DNA of 64,000 nt from Janthinobacterium lividum (GCF_023509035.1 NZ_CP075583.1:5890001-5954000), one strand, 5' to 3'; counted from the stretch's first letter, positions 27,242-37,153 are shown. Notes: generated by a model not told the origin, from the letters alone. Made by a program: numbers and translations.

Positions 27242-28445
27242 CCACCGCCGTTTCCACCATCACGGCCACCATCTCCGCCGTCGCGGCCGCCAGGGTCCAG
27301 CCCAGGTGGCCGTGGCCCGTGTTGTAGTACACGCCCGGCGCCTTGCCCGGCCCCAATTTCGGCAGCATGTCCGGCAGCATGGGGCGCAAGCCCGCCCACG
27401 GGATCACCTTGCGCGTATTCACGCCCGGAAAACACTGCTCCACCCACTGCAATAGCGGACGGATGCGGTCGGCGCGGATGTCGTGGTTGACGCCATTGAA
27501 CTCGGCCGTGCCCGCCACCCGCAACCTGTCTTCGCCCAGCCGGCTGCTGACCAGCTTGGTCGCGTCGTCAAGCAGGCTGACCTTGGGCGCCGCCGCGCGG
27601 CTGGCTCCATCATCGAGCTGCACGGTGATCGAATAGCCTTTCACGGGATACACGTTCACATGGTCACCCAACATTGCCGCCAGGGCGCGGCTGGCCGTGC
27701 CCGCGCAGATGACGACGGCGTCGAACGAGATGCTGTCCTGCCCTGTTGTGACGCGCACCTTGCCATGCTCGCGCGCCAGCGCGGTGACTTCCAGACCAAA
27801 GCGGCACGCCACGCCCAGGCGGACGCAGGCGTCAGCCAGGCCGCTGGTGAATTTGTGGATGTCGCCCGTGGAATCGCTGTCCGTGTAGTAACCGCCGTAA
27901 AAGTCGCCGGCCAGGGCCGGTTCGATGGCGCGCATTTCGGCAAGCGTGACGGCGCGCCGCTGCAAGCCGCCCTGCGCCAGCAGGCGCGACACGCCGGCCG
28001 CCCGTTCGAAGCCGGCACGCTCCCGATAGACATGCAGGATGCCGGCGCGACGGTGATCGAAGTCGATATTTTCTTCTTGCGCCCAGGCAAACAAATGTTC
28101 GCGCGCGGCGATCGCCATGCGCGCGGTGGCGATGGTGTTGCGCTCGTAGCCGGGCATGGCGGCAAGAAACTCGGCAAACCAGCTCAGCTTGTGCCAGCTG
28201 GGCCAGGGATGGAGCAGCAGCGGCGCATCGCGCCGCGCCATCCATTTCAGGGCGTTCAGTATTGTCGCCTTGTGGTTCCACACTTCCGCGTGCGAGGCCG
28301 ACAATTGCCCGCCGTTCGCGTACGACGTTTCCATGGCCGCATAGCGGTGGCGCTCGATCAGGATCACGTCCACGCCCCGTTTCGCCAGCGCATACGCCGT
28401 CGTCACGCCGGCAATCCCCCCGCCCAGCACGGCCACGCGCTTCAT
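27216..28445 (-). CDS. dadA: D-amino acid dehydrogenase, small-subunit type (DadA-like FAD oxidoreductase)
   Basis: This 409-aa protein has N-terminal FAD-binding GGGIAGVTTAYALAKRG (7-23), the family motif ETSYANGGQLSASHAEVW and the C-terminal NTGHGHLGWTLA. It oxidatively deaminates D-amino acids at the membrane, passing electrons to the respiratory chain. It starts inside the stop of an HxlR regulator gene (ATGA), so the two form an operon. No alanine racemase (dadX) is adjacent. A related amino acid-oxidising DAO-family enzyme is possible. Confidence 0.85.
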   Translation of the reverse strand: MKRVAVLGGGIAGVTTAYALAKRGVDVILIERHRYAAMETSYANGGQLSASHAEVWNHKATILNALKWMARRDAPLLLHPWPSWHKLSWFAEFLAAMPGYERNTIATARMAIAAREHLFAWAQEENIDFDHRRAGILHVYRERAGFERAAGVSRLLAQGGLQRRAVTLAEMRAIEPALAGDFYGGYYTDSDSTGDIHKFTSGLADACVRLGVACRFGLEVTALAREHGKVRVTTGQDSISFDAVVICAGTASRALAAMLGDHVNVYPVKGYSITVQLDDGASRAAAPKVSLLDDATKLVSSRLGEDRLRVAGTAEFNGVNHDIRADRIRPLLQWVEQCFPGVNTRKVIPWAGLRPMLPDMLPKLGPGKAPGVYYNTGHGHLGWTLAAATAEMVAVMVETAVASSSATNR

Positions 28446-28909
28446 GTCTCAGCTTTCTGCGACACCTTCTGCACGACAGTATCGCCCGCCTGCAACACGC
28501 GGCCGTCTGGCGCCAGCACATCCATGTGGCGCACAGGCAAGCCTGAACCGCGCTGCAGCAAGGTGGAATGCGCCTCGCCCGCCTCGAACAATTGCGCTTC
28601 GCTCCACTGGCGCAAGCCCACCACGACGGGAAACAGCGCCAGCCCCTTGGCCGTCAGCACGTATTCCTGGTAAGCCGTGCCGTCCGAGGCGGGGGCGATC
28701 GTAAAGATGCCCTCTTCCACCAGCGTGTGCAGGCGGTCGGCCAGGATGTTCTTCGCCACGCCCAGGCTTTTCTGGAACTCCCCAAACCTGCGCATGCCGT
28801 CAAAGGCGTCGCGCACGATCAGCAGCGACCAGCGCTCGCCGATCACGTCGAGCGCGCGCGCCACGGGACAGGGGTCGGTTTTCAGGCTCTTGCGCTTGGC
28901 CACGGGCAT
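28442..28909 (-). CDS. HxlR-family transcriptional regulator
   Basis: This 155-aa protein has the HxlR winged helix: CPVARALDVIGERWSLLIVRD followed by RRFGEFQKSLGVAKNILADRL and EEGIF. Cys14 is the conserved redox-type cysteine of the family. The C-terminal 45 residues are longer than in minimal HxlR proteins. It is coupled to dadA and divergent from an MFS transporter 87 nt away, so both are plausible targets. Confidence 0.88.
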   Translation of the reverse strand: MPVAKRKSLKTDPCPVARALDVIGERWSLLIVRDAFDGMRRFGEFQKSLGVAKNILADRLHTLVEEGIFTIAPASDGTAYQEYVLTAKGLALFPVVVGLRQWSEAQLFEAGEAHSTLLQRGSGLPVRHMDVLAPDGRVLQAGDTVVQKVSQKAET

Positions 28910-28995
28910 TCTCCAGGATTGACTGGTTGCATTTTAAAACTTCTCGGCGTAGACTCCAACTGGTTTTAATTTGAAACCACTTAATTATAAACTCT

Positions 28996-30186
28996 ATGCG
29001 CGACTCGAACCCACCCATCACGACAGCACTTCCCCCCACCCTCGTCTGGCTGTTTGCTACGGCGGCCGGCCTCAGCGTGGCCAATGTGTATTACGCCCAG
29101 CCCTTGCTGGCTACCCTGGCGCACGAATTCGGCATGACGGAGGCCGCCAGCGGCATGGTCATCACGGCCACGCAGCTCGGCTGCGCGCTGGCCCTGCTGC
29201 TGTTGGTTCCCCTGGGAGACATGCTGAACCGGCGCCGATTGACCCTGTTCCAGCTGGGCTTGCTCGCCATCTCCCTGGCGGCGCTGGGCTGCGCACGTTC
29301 CACGGCCGCCTTGCTGGGTGGCATGCTGCTGGTGGGCTTGCTGGGCACGGCCATGACGCAGGGCCTGATCGCCTATGCGGCCAGCGCGGCGGCCAGCCAC
29401 GAGCGGGGCCGCGTGGTCGGCATGGCGCAGGGCGGCGTGGTGATCGGCTTGCTACTGGCGCGCACCCTGTCCGGCGTAGTGGCCGATATCGCCGACTGGC
29501 GCGCCGTGTATTTTGTTTCAGCGGCCATCGCCTGCGCCCTGCTGCTGCTGCTGTGGCGCAAGCTGCCACCACCAATGCTGCCTGGCAAGAAGATGGCATA
29601 TGGCGCCCTGCTCGCCTCGATGCTGGACATGCTGCTGCACAACAAGGTGCTGCGCGTACGGGGCATGCTGGCGCTGCTGATGTTTGCCGTCTTCAATATT
29701 TTCTGGAGCGCCCTGGTGCTGCCCTTGACGGCGCAAGGCTATAGCCATGCGGCCATCGGCGCATTTGGCCTGGTCGGCGTGATCGGGGCGCTGGGCGCGG
29801 CGCGGGCCGGGGCACTGGCCGATGGGGGACGCGCGCAATGGACGACGGGCGCGGCCCTGTTGCTGCTGCTGGCCGCGTGGCTGCCACTGAGCTTTGCGGG
29901 CGCGGCCCTGTGGCCCCTGGTCGTCGGCATCATCGCGCTGGACTTGGCGGGCCAGGCCATCCACGTGACCAACCAGAGCCTGATTTTCAAGCAGGACAGT
30001 GACGCGCACAGCCGCCTGGTGGCGTGCTACATGCTGTTTTATGCGGTGGGAAGCGGACTCGGTGCGATTGCCGCCACCAGCGTGTATGCGCTGGCGGGCT
30101 GGCATGGGGTATGCGCGCTGGGCGCGGCGGTCAGCTTGCTCGCCCTGCTGTTCTGGCGGCTGACCTTGCCTACTGAAAAAGCTTAG
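28996..30186 (+). CDS. MFS transporter (drug/arabinose efflux type)
   Basis: This 396-aa, twelve-helix protein has the MFS signatures GDMLNRRR in loop 2-3 and HERGRVVGMAQGG and RTLSGVVADIADWRAVYF around helices 4-6. The N-terminal SVANVYYAQPLLATLAHEFG is typical of the YgaY/AraJ-like subgroup. It probably exports small molecules by proton antiport. It is divergent from the HxlR gene and overlaps the end of the crp/fnr-like gene by 4 nt. Confidence 0.88.
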   Translation: MRDSNPPITTALPPTLVWLFATAAGLSVANVYYAQPLLATLAHEFGMTEAASGMVITATQLGCALALLLLVPLGDMLNRRRLTLFQLGLLAISLAALGCARSTAALLGGMLLVGLLGTAMTQGLIAYAASAAASHERGRVVGMAQGGVVIGLLLARTLSGVVADIADWRAVYFVSAAIACALLLLLWRKLPPPMLPGKKMAYGALLASMLDMLLHNKVLRVRGMLALLMFAVFNIFWSALVLPLTAQGYSHAAIGAFGLVGVIGALGAARAGALADGGRAQWTTGAALLLLLAAWLPLSFAGAALWPLVVGIIALDLAGQAIHVTNQSLIFKQDSDAHSRLVACYMLFYAVGSGLGAIAATSVYALAGWHGVCALGAAVSLLALLFWRLTLPTEKA

Positions 30187-30878
30187 TTCAGCATGGCCGT
30201 GGCGGAACCATGGCGGTAGGTTTTTAGTGCATCGGGCTGGATCTGGATCAGCGAACCGCTGACTTTAATCAAATGCAAGTCCGTCAGCTGGTGCAGCACG
30301 CGCGACAGGGTGGCGGGCGCCAGGTTCAGGAACGATGCCAGCAAACTTTTCTTCAAGTCCAGCTTGACCTCGTTCGAACGCTGCTGGTCCGACGCCTGCA
30401 ACAGGTACTCGACCACGCGCTGGGTGGCGTTCTGCACGGAGCAACGCTCCACGTTGCGGATGAAACCCATCAGGTGGTGCGACAGGCTGTTCATCATCTG
30501 GCGCGCGATACGCGGCGACTGGTCCAGCAGGCGCAGCAGCGCGTGCGGCGGGATGCGCAGCAGCAGGCAGTGCTCAAGCGCTTCGGCGCAGAACGGGTAC
30601 GGTTCATCGAGGAAAATCATGGCTTCGCCGAAACTCTGGCCCGGGCGGATCAGTTCCAGTACCTTGTCCGTACCTTCCATGGAAAACACGCTCAGCTTGA
30701 CGAGGCCGAAGACCACGACGTAGGCGCCTTCCGCCACTTCGCCCTTGCGGAACAGCACTTTGCCTTTTTCCACTTCGACGCGCACGACATCCTGGCGCAA
30801 TTGTTCTAATTGCGAAGGGGAAATATGGCGGAACAGAGCCTGGCTCGATAGCAAGCCATCGACGTTGACCTTATGCAT
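30183..30878 (-). CDS. Crp/Fnr-family regulator, Dnr-like
   Basis: This 231-aa protein has a cyclic-nucleotide-binding-fold sensor (KGKVLFRKGEVAEGAYVV, GQSFGEAMIFLDEPYPFCAEAL) and a C-terminal HTH_Crp with KSLLASFLNLAPATLSRVLHQL. It lacks the N-terminal cysteine cluster of true FNR and resembles Dnr/NnrR-type NO- or redox-responsive regulators. Beside a NarX/NarL-like pair it suggests control of anaerobic or nitrosative metabolism, though no such enzymes are in the window. Confidence 0.87.
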   Translation of the reverse strand: MHKVNVDGLLSSQALFRHISPSQLEQLRQDVVRVEVEKGKVLFRKGEVAEGAYVVVFGLVKLSVFSMEGTDKVLELIRPGQSFGEAMIFLDEPYPFCAEALEHCLLLRIPPHALLRLLDQSPRIARQMMNSLSHHLMGFIRNVERCSVQNATQRVVEYLLQASDQQRSNEVKLDLKKSLLASFLNLAPATLSRVLHQLTDLHLIKVSGSLIQIQPDALKTYRHGSATAMLN

Positions 30879-31033
30879 GACACTCTCTTATTAGATTAGC
30901 GAATGACTAAGAGTGTAATGCGCAGGCACGGTCAAGGCCATACGTCAAAGGAACTAGAGTTGTCTAGGCCGGAACGCCATGCAGATCAAACAATCGCGCA
31001 TTCCTTGCGCACTATTTGGACTTTGTTTGATCT

Positions 31034-31681
31034 TTATTTGCTTAACTCACGCTCGACTGCATATACGGCGATCTGCACGCGGCTGCTGAGCTTAAGCTTT
31101 TTGAGGATGTTTTGCACGTGGATTTTCACCGTGCTTTCGGCCACGTCCAGCTGGCGTGCGATTTCCTTGTTGCTCAGTCCTTGCGCCAGACACGCCATGG
31201 CTTCGCGTTCGCGCGGCGTCAGTTTGTCATAGTCGGCCTGGGGCGCGTTCTGCCCCGCGCGGAACTGCGACACGAGCTTGGCCGTCATGGCGTCGGCAAT
31301 CACCGATTCGCCGGCGGCGGCGCGGCAAATGGCCTGGCCCAGCTGCTCGGCCTCGATATTTTTCAGCAGGTAGCCGCGTGCGCCCGCGCGCAGGGCCGCG
31401 CCCAGGTCGGCCGCGTTTTCCGACACGGTCAACATCAGCACGACCATCTGCGGCAGGTCCTGCAAGATCAGCTGCAGCGCCTCGACGCCGGTCACGCCGG
31501 GCATGTTCAAGTCCATCAGCACCACGTCGGGCTGCAGTTCGGCCGTCAGGCGCACGCCGTCCAGCCCGTTCGATGCCTCGCCCACCACCTGGAATTGAGG
31601 ATTGCGCTGCAGCAGCAGCTTGACGCCGCTGCGCAGCAAGGTGTGGTCGTCGACCAGCAGGATTTTGATTGGTGCGTTCAC
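31034..31681 (-). CDS. NarL-family response regulator
   Basis: This 215-aa protein has an N-terminal receiver with the acidic pair in LLVDDHTLLRSG and the phospho-acceptor in VVLMDLNMPGVTG. The C-terminal LuxR-type HTH has LTPREREAMACLAQGLSNKE and VAESTVKIHVQNILKKLKL. It is encoded 38 nt downstream of its probable partner kinase. Confidence 0.92.
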   Translation of the reverse strand: MNAPIKILLVDDHTLLRSGVKLLLQRNPQFQVVGEASNGLDGVRLTAELQPDVVLMDLNMPGVTGVEALQLILQDLPQMVVLMLTVSENAADLGAALRAGARGYLLKNIEAEQLGQAICRAAAGESVIADAMTAKLVSQFRAGQNAPQADYDKLTPREREAMACLAQGLSNKEIARQLDVAESTVKIHVQNILKKLKLSSRVQIAVYAVERELSK

Positions 31682-31719
31682 TTGTTTGTTTCTTCTACCT
31701 GATAAATAAGGGTCATCGC

Positions 31720-32952
31720 TTACGCCGCCTGGCGCCGCGCTGCCGGCAAGGCCAGCGAGATCGTCGTGCCGCCGCCGGGCGTGCTGTCGATGGCAAATTG
31801 CGCACCGAGCCGCTCGGCTCTTTCCTGCATGATACGCAAGCCGATCTGCAATTCCGTTTTCTTGTCGCGCAGGTTGGCGGCAAAGCCTTCGCCATCGTCG
31901 CGCACCTGCAGTGCAAAATCGCGCCCGTTTTCCACGCGCAGCGCCACGTTGCTGGCCTGCGCATGCTTGCGGATATTCGACAACGCCTCCTGCACGATGA
32001 ACAGGATCTGCAACTGCTGCTCGGGCGCCAGCGGCGCACCATTGCCGCTCATGTCCAGGGTGCCGACGACGCCCGTCTGCAGCTCGAACTTGGCCAGCAC
32101 TTCCGACAGTTTGCTTTCGAGGTCGCTGCCATGCCAGCGCGTACGGAAATTGACCAGCAATTCGCGCACGTCCTGGTAGCTTTGTTCGACGCCCATGCGC
32201 ATCAGCGGCAACACTTCGGCCGCTTCGTCAAGCTGGCCCCGGCGCACGGAATCGTCGAGCATCTGCACTTGCAGGCTGATGAAATTGAGGCTTTGCGCGA
32301 TGCTGTCATGCAAGCCTTCGGCCAGCAGGCTGCGTTCGCGCGCCACGGCGAATTCCTTCTCGCGCGCGATCAGGCGTTGGTTTTCGATGGCGATACCCAG
32401 GCTCTGGCCCAAGGTTTCCAGCCAGCCCTGCTGCTGCCCATGCACGGCTTGCGGGCGCGCAAAGTGCAGCGAAAAACTGCCCACCACCTGCTCGCGCGCG
32501 AGGATGGGAAAGACGGCGATGGCGATAAAACCTTCTTCCTGGCAACGGTAGCGCTGCAGCGCATCGACCTGGCGGAAATCGCGGATCTGGATCACGCCCT
32601 GCGCCACGGCCGCGCCGCACAGGCAATCGTTGTTGCGGATGCAGTGTTCCTCTTCCACCATGGCGTCGGAAATGCCTTCATGCACGATGATGTGCACAGT
32701 GTCTTGTTGCGGATCGAGGATGCGCACGGTGCCGCCTTCGGCTTGCGCGAACTGCATTACGTGGCGCAAGAAGCCGCGGCACAGCGCATCGATGGCGTGC
32801 TGTCCCGCCAGCAAGGTGGAAATCTCGTGCAAGGTGGCCAGCTGGCGTTCCTGCGCGGCGCTCAGGCCCGATTCGGCTTGCGCCAGGCGGCGCTGGCGCC
32901 AGCGCGACGCTGGAAGTTGTTTGCGGGAAGGTTGACTGCGCGGCGCATGCAT
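31720..32952 (-). CDS. NarX/NreB-like soluble histidine kinase with GAF domain
   Basis: ATG 32952 gives a 410-aa protein without membrane helices. A GAF domain (about 50-190) carries a cysteine cluster, HCIRNNDCLCG, of the type found in NarX/NarQ relatives and reminiscent of Fe-S or redox sites. HisKA_3 follows with the phospho-His in EGLHDSIAQSLNF, then HATPase_c with EALSNIRKHA, DDGEGF and GGGTTI. Lacking the periplasmic nitrate sensor, it probably senses an internal redox or oxygen signal and phosphorylates the NarL-like regulator downstream. Confidence 0.88.
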   Translation of the reverse strand: MHAPRSQPSRKQLPASRWRQRRLAQAESGLSAAQERQLATLHEISTLLAGQHAIDALCRGFLRHVMQFAQAEGGTVRILDPQQDTVHIIVHEGISDAMVEEEHCIRNNDCLCGAAVAQGVIQIRDFRQVDALQRYRCQEEGFIAIAVFPILAREQVVGSFSLHFARPQAVHGQQQGWLETLGQSLGIAIENQRLIAREKEFAVARERSLLAEGLHDSIAQSLNFISLQVQMLDDSVRRGQLDEAAEVLPLMRMGVEQSYQDVRELLVNFRTRWHGSDLESKLSEVLAKFELQTGVVGTLDMSGNGAPLAPEQQLQILFIVQEALSNIRKHAQASNVALRVENGRDFALQVRDDGEGFAANLRDKKTELQIGLRIMQERAERLGAQFAIDSTPGGGTTISLALPAARRQAA

Positions 32953-33016
32953 GAAGAACTCGAATCTGAAAAGTGATGCGCCCGGCAAACGCTGCGGCCT
33001 GCCGGGCTGGTAAAGG

Positions 33017-33598
33017 TTACAAATGGATCTCGGTACCCAGCAGCTTGACGAACTGCGCCAGCCAGGCCGGATGCGCGGGCCAGGCGGGCGCAGTGACGAA
33101 CTGGCCATCCGTGACAGCGTCCGTGACGGCGATATCGGCATACGTGCCGCCCGCCAGTTTCACTTCCGGCGCACAGGCTGGATAGGCGGAAATGCGCTTG
33201 CCGCGGATGACGTCGGCGGCAGCCAGCAATTGCGCGCCGTGGCAGACGGCCGCGACAGGCTTGCCCGCCTCGGCGAAATGGCGCACGGCGGCGATGACTT
33301 TGTCGTTCAGGCGCAGGTATTCGGGAGCGCGGCCGCCGGCGATCATCACGGCGTCATAATCGGCCGGATCGATCTCGTCAAAGCTGGCGTTCAGCGTGAA
33401 CAAATGGCCCGGCTTTTCCGTGTAGGTCTGGTCGCCCTCGAAATCGTGGATGGCCGTCTTGATCGTCTGGCCGCTTTTTTTGCCGGGACAAACGGCATGC
33501 ACGGTATGGCCCAGCATCAGCAGGGCCTGGAACGGCACCATCGTTTCATAATCTTCTGCAAAATCGCCGGTCAAAAACAGAATTTTCTTCGCTGCCAT
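33017..33598 (-). CDS. DJ-1/PfpI family protein
   Basis: This 193-aa class I glutamine amidotransferase-like protein has the nucleophile elbow VCHGAQLL (Cys about 119) and the conserved acidic residue in DFAEDYE that sits near this cysteine. [10 protein letters not shown], followed by a short helix, is typical of the PfpI subgroup. Members act as deglycases, chaperones or stress proteins. A hairpin CCCGGCA/TGCCGGG at 32981-33006 lies just after its stop and may end transcription. Confidence 0.88.
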   Translation of the reverse strand: MAAKKILFLTGDFAEDYETMVPFQALLMLGHTVHAVCPGKKSGQTIKTAIHDFEGDQTYTEKPGHLFTLNASFDEIDPADYDAVMIAGGRAPEYLRLNDKVIAAVRHFAEAGKPVAAVCHGAQLLAAADVIRGKRISAYPACAPEVKLAGGTYADIAVTDAVTDGQFVTAPAWPAHPAWLAQFVKLLGTEIHL

Positions 33599-33793
33599 TT
33601 AGTTCTCCTATGAAAGATTGATCCCGCATCCCTGCCTGCAGAATGCACCGCAAGGCGTATCTTAGCGCGACTTGGCAGCCATACTGGATATTTATCAAAC
33701 TTTTGCGCCTTGATCGAGGATTTTACAGGCTGAGACAGAATTATTTACAGGCTGGCAGGTCAAACTCGGACACCCCTACTGGAAAGCCTGGCC

Positions 33794-34123
33794 ATGAATA
33801 CCGCCACCAGCCCCCTTCTTTCACCGGCCCTGATCCGTATCTTCGACCATTTTGCCGATGCGCAGCAGGCCCGCAGCGCCCTGCTCGACGATGGTTTCCC
33901 CGCGCACGCCGTGCAGCTGGACACGGTCGATGACGAAGCCGTCCCCTTGCAGGGCAAGGCCGCATGGCGCGGCATGTTCCGCCTCGTCGTGGCCATCAGC
34001 AATCCGCAGGAACGGGAACGGGCGCACGCCATCGTGCAGGCGTGCAATGGCTGCGATATCGAACAGCGCACGGCCAGCCATGCGGGCGGCCAGCGCACAG
34101 GCGCGCACGCGCATGCAGGCTGA
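33794..34123 (+). CDS. Hypothetical protein (109 aa)
   Basis: A small soluble protein with the pattern DHFADAQQARSALLDDGFPAHAVQL, resembling the N-terminal half of general-stress YflT-like domains (a helix-strand unit with A-R-x-A-L-x2-DGF). A short linker and a second strand follow (MFRLVVAIS), and a low-complexity Gly/His tail (GGQRTGAHAHAG). It may be a truncated or lineage-specific stress protein. The next gene on the same strand starts 62 nt downstream. Confidence 0.6.
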   Translation: MNTATSPLLSPALIRIFDHFADAQQARSALLDDGFPAHAVQLDTVDDEAVPLQGKAAWRGMFRLVVAISNPQERERAHAIVQACNGCDIEQRTASHAGGQRTGAHAHAG

Positions 34124-34185
34124 CACCCTCCCCCGGCCAAATTATGGCAAGATCAGCGTTCCTTCATTCCACAGTGGAACTTGCC

Positions 34186-34485
34186 ATGATTTTTGAAATT
34201 GCCCACATCCAGATCAAATCGGCCACGCACGCTGCCTTCGAAGCGGCCGTGACGAAAGCCATCCCCCTGTTCCAGCGCGCGCGCGGCTGCGAGTCGATGC
34301 GCCTGGAGCGCTCGATCGAAAACGGCGATGCCTACCGCCTGGTGGTGGGCTGGACGACCCTGGAAGACCATACCGTGCATTTCCGCGGCAGCGACGATTT
34401 CCAGGCTTGGCGCGGCCTCGTCGGCGAATTCTTTGCCGCGCCGCCCCAGGTCGAGCACATGAACACGGTAGTCGCAGGCTTCTAG
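34186..34485 (+). CDS. Antibiotic biosynthesis monooxygenase (ABM) domain protein
   Basis: A 100-residue ferredoxin-like alpha/beta-barrel protein. IAHIQIKSATHAAFEAAVTKA, CESMRLERSIENGDAYRLVVGW and FRGSDDFQAWRGLVGEFF follow the ABM layout. ATG 34186 is chosen because the upstream extension is non-coding. Members are small monooxygenases or heme-degrading or quinone-modifying enzymes; the substrate here is unknown. Confidence 0.78.
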   Translation: MIFEIAHIQIKSATHAAFEAAVTKAIPLFQRARGCESMRLERSIENGDAYRLVVGWTTLEDHTVHFRGSDDFQAWRGLVGEFFAAPPQVEHMNTVVAGF

Positions 34486-34501
34486 ACCGGCAATCAAGCG
34501 C

Positions 34502-35692
34502 CTACACGGCAGGGTGGTGAAACACCTGCCGCAAGTAGGCGAGGAAGGTTTCATCCTTGCACAGGGTCTTGCCCGGCGAATCCGACAATTTCGCCACGGA
34601 CTGGCCATTGCAGCGCACCAGTTTCATGACGATGTTGAGCGGCGTCAAGCCGACGTCGTTGGTGAGATTGGTGCCGATGCCAAAGCCCGTCATGATGCGG
34701 TCGGCGAAGTGCTGGTACAGGGCGAATGCCTTGTCCAAGTCCAGGCCGTCGGAAAACACGAGGCGCTTGGTATTGGCGTCGATGCGCAGGGCCGCGTAGT
34801 GGGCCAGCGCCTTCTCTCCCCATTCGACAGGGTCGCCCGAATCGTGGCGCAAGCCGTCGAACAGCTTGGCGAAATACAGGTCGAAGTCGGCCAGGAAAGC
34901 ATCCATGCCCACCACGTCCGTCAGGGCAATGCCCAGGTCGCCACGGTATTCCTGCACCCAGTCTTCCAGTGCCGCCTTTTGAAAGTCGCGCAAGCGCACG
35001 CCGAACGACTGGAACGACTGCATGTATTCATGCGCCATGGTGCCGATCGGCACGATGCCCAGCTTTTTCGCCAGGTACACATTCGACGTGCCTTTAAAAT
35101 ACTCGGGCACATCGCGCGCCAGGCGCTGCACCACCTCGTCATGCCAGGCGCCGGAAAAACGCCGGCGCACGCCGAAATCGGAAAACTCGAACGGATGCTT
35201 GCGCCGCGGCAGCTTGCCGAATTCCTTGACGGCCGCCACTTTCAAGCTCAGGCGATGGCGCCCTTCGCGCATGGCGGCATCGAGGTCGAAACGGCGGAAA
35301 TACAGTTCGTTGATGATGTACAGCACGAAAATCTCGAAACCCATCACATGCACTTGCGGCCCGGCCGCGTGCACGAGCAAGGTGTCACCATCCATGCTGA
35401 CCTCGATGAATTTGCGCTGGAAGCGGAAGACCGTCAAGAAGTCGACGAAATCGCTCTTCATGAAGCGCAGGGTGCGCAAATAGGCCAGCTCGTCGTCGGC
35501 AAACGACATCGAGCACAAATGGTCGAGCTGCTCTTCCAGTTCGCCCTTCAGTTCGGCCAGGGGAAAGGCCGTCGCGTTGCGGCAGACAAATTCGTATTCG
35601 GTATGGGTATTCGGATGACCGTGCAGCAATGCTTGCCACATTGTAAATTTATACAGATCGGTTTCCAGCAAACTGCGCACTATCGGGGTCAT
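34502..35692 (-). CDS. pncB: Nicotinate phosphoribosyltransferase
   Basis: This 396-aa enzyme starts at ATG 35692 ([18 protein letters not shown], the diagnostic PncB start). It further shows YEFVCRN, the segment [14 protein letters not shown] with the likely phosphorylated His, [15 protein letters not shown] and FSDGLD. It converts nicotinate plus PRPP (with ATP) to nicotinate mononucleotide in NAD salvage. The nicotinamidase gene that supplies nicotinate lies 78 nt upstream on the same strand. Confidence 0.95.
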   Translation of the reverse strand: MTPIVRSLLETDLYKFTMWQALLHGHPNTHTEYEFVCRNATAFPLAELKGELEEQLDHLCSMSFADDELAYLRTLRFMKSDFVDFLTVFRFQRKFIEVSMDGDTLLVHAAGPQVHVMGFEIFVLYIINELYFRRFDLDAAMREGRHRLSLKVAAVKEFGKLPRRKHPFEFSDFGVRRRFSGAWHDEVVQRLARDVPEYFKGTSNVYLAKKLGIVPIGTMAHEYMQSFQSFGVRLRDFQKAALEDWVQEYRGDLGIALTDVVGMDAFLADFDLYFAKLFDGLRHDSGDPVEWGEKALAHYAALRIDANTKRLVFSDGLDLDKAFALYQHFADRIMTGFGIGTNLTNDVGLTPLNIVMKLVRCNGQSVAKLSDSPGKTLCKDETFLAYLRQVFHHPAV

Positions 35693-35770
35693 GTGTGTTT
35701 TCTCCAACTTCCTGAAGCCAGAATAGTACGCCACCGCAAGCATTTCAGCAGGGCACGATGAATAAATGGC

Positions 35771-36634
35771 TCAGGCAACCGCGTTGGCCAATAATTCGGG
35801 CATGACGTCGGCGGACGTGGCCAGCCGCGCGCCGCGCTCGTGCATGGCGGCCAGGAAGTCGCGCTGCTGCGCTGCAAAGCCCGTGACGGGGCTCATGCAG
35901 TCTGTCAGCAAGACCAGGCGCGACAGCGCCGGCTTGCCATGCTGCGCTTCCAGGTAGTCGGCGATGTGCTCCGTACTGGCTTTCACGCAATGGCTGCCCG
36001 CTTCACCGCTGACATAAATCTGCTGCGCCGGCAACAAAGTGGCGAGGAAATCCAGGTTGCGCTGGGTAGCCGCATCCTGCGCATCGGGCACTTCCGCCAT
36101 GACGGCCGAGTAATGCTCGGTCCACGGGTTGGAACCCTTGCTCAGCTTGGCGACCACTTGCAGCTGATCCACTTCCCAGGCGTTGTAGGCGGCGCGCACG
36201 GCCGCATGGATATTCTGGCCCCAGCTGCCGATCTCGCAATGCACGGGCCACACCATCAATTGATAGCGTCCCGCTTGTTGCAAGGCATCGAGGTAAGCCA
36301 GCGCGCGCGGCAAGGCGCCGCTGGCGGCGGGCAGAAACAGGCGGTCGCGCACCTGCTGCGCGTTGATCTGGGTGAACGGCGCGACGGGACCGCCATCGCC
36401 CGTGCGCCAGAAGGCGGGGTGGGCGATATCGTAGCGGTGGTGGGCATCGAGCGTCACGCTGATCTGCGTCAAACCACTGCCCCCTTCACGGATCAGCTGC
36501 GCCACGCGCAGCATGTCGGCGTGGGCGCCCGGCACAGGCAGGGCCGGAGCCGCATCTGACGGCAGCCAGGTGGCGGGCAAGTCGCAAAAATCGTTTTGCG
36601 GGTCGATGACGAGCAGGTGCAGCTGGCGTTTCAT
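35771..36634 (-). CDS. Nicotinamidase-like cysteine hydrolase
   Basis: ATG 36634 gives a 287-aa isochorismatase-fold protein. The catalytic triad is visible: Asp in VIDPQNDFCD, Lys in KLSKGSNPWTEHY and Cys in GEAGSHCVKAS. The metal/ligand segment DAHHRYDIAHPAFW fits nicotinamidases. It is longer than PncA of E. coli (about 213 aa), resembling the larger NAD-salvage hydrolases. With pncB directly downstream it forms a two-step path from nicotinamide to NaMN. Confidence 0.87.
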   Translation of the reverse strand: MKRQLHLLVIDPQNDFCDLPATWLPSDAAPALPVPGAHADMLRVAQLIREGGSGLTQISVTLDAHHRYDIAHPAFWRTGDGGPVAPFTQINAQQVRDRLFLPAASGALPRALAYLDALQQAGRYQLMVWPVHCEIGSWGQNIHAAVRAAYNAWEVDQLQVVAKLSKGSNPWTEHYSAVMAEVPDAQDAATQRNLDFLATLLPAQQIYVSGEAGSHCVKASTEHIADYLEAQHGKPALSRLVLLTDCMSPVTGFAAQQRDFLAAMHERGARLATSADVMPELLANAVA

Positions 36635-36750
36635 GGCGGTCCTCGTGCGTGGCGGGAAGTTGCATGATAATGGCAACATCGCCATCACGCCAATCCGGGG
36701 GCCGCCATGCACCTTGCAAATAGCAATAACTTGCGTCTGAACAAGCCAGG

Positions 36751-37005
36751 TCAGGGGTGGAAGACATAACGGCGCTGGCGCCGCTCGACCAGCTTGACGG
36801 CTACCTCACTCGCTTCCGCCATCGCGTCCGCTTCCGTTGTAAACTGGTGATCAGCCGACACCCGGCGCTTGTGCACCAGATTCACCCGATGCATGGGGTT
36901 GGGCGACGGGGCGTAGATGGCGACATAGGCGCCCCATAGCTTGCAGCCCCGCAAGCGCTCTGCCGTGTAATTCACTTCATAAAAATCAACATACTTTATC
37001 GGCAC
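36751..37005 (-). CDS. Small hypothetical protein (84 aa)
   Basis: A soluble basic protein with strands (KYVDFYEVNYTA, LWGAYVAIYA) followed by a helix with EADAMAEASEVAVKLVERRQ. The order resembles the 78-aa protein at 7848-8084. No family is recognised and no operon partner is evident. It starts about 150 nt upstream of, and divergent from, the YCII-like gene. Confidence 0.5.
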   Translation of the reverse strand: MPIKYVDFYEVNYTAERLRGCKLWGAYVAIYAPSPNPMHRVNLVHKRRVSADHQFTTEADAMAEASEVAVKLVERRQRRYVFHP

Positions 37006-37153
37006 GATGTGCGCTCCAAAAATGACATGGCCGGACAGCTTGTCTCTACGGACTGACGCGGTAAAAAGGGTGAAACCATGCGCTCGCGATTGCTAGTGAT
37101 ACTCAAATCAGCTTTTATCATGCGTTTTTATAACGCGGCACAGGAGAAAAGGG

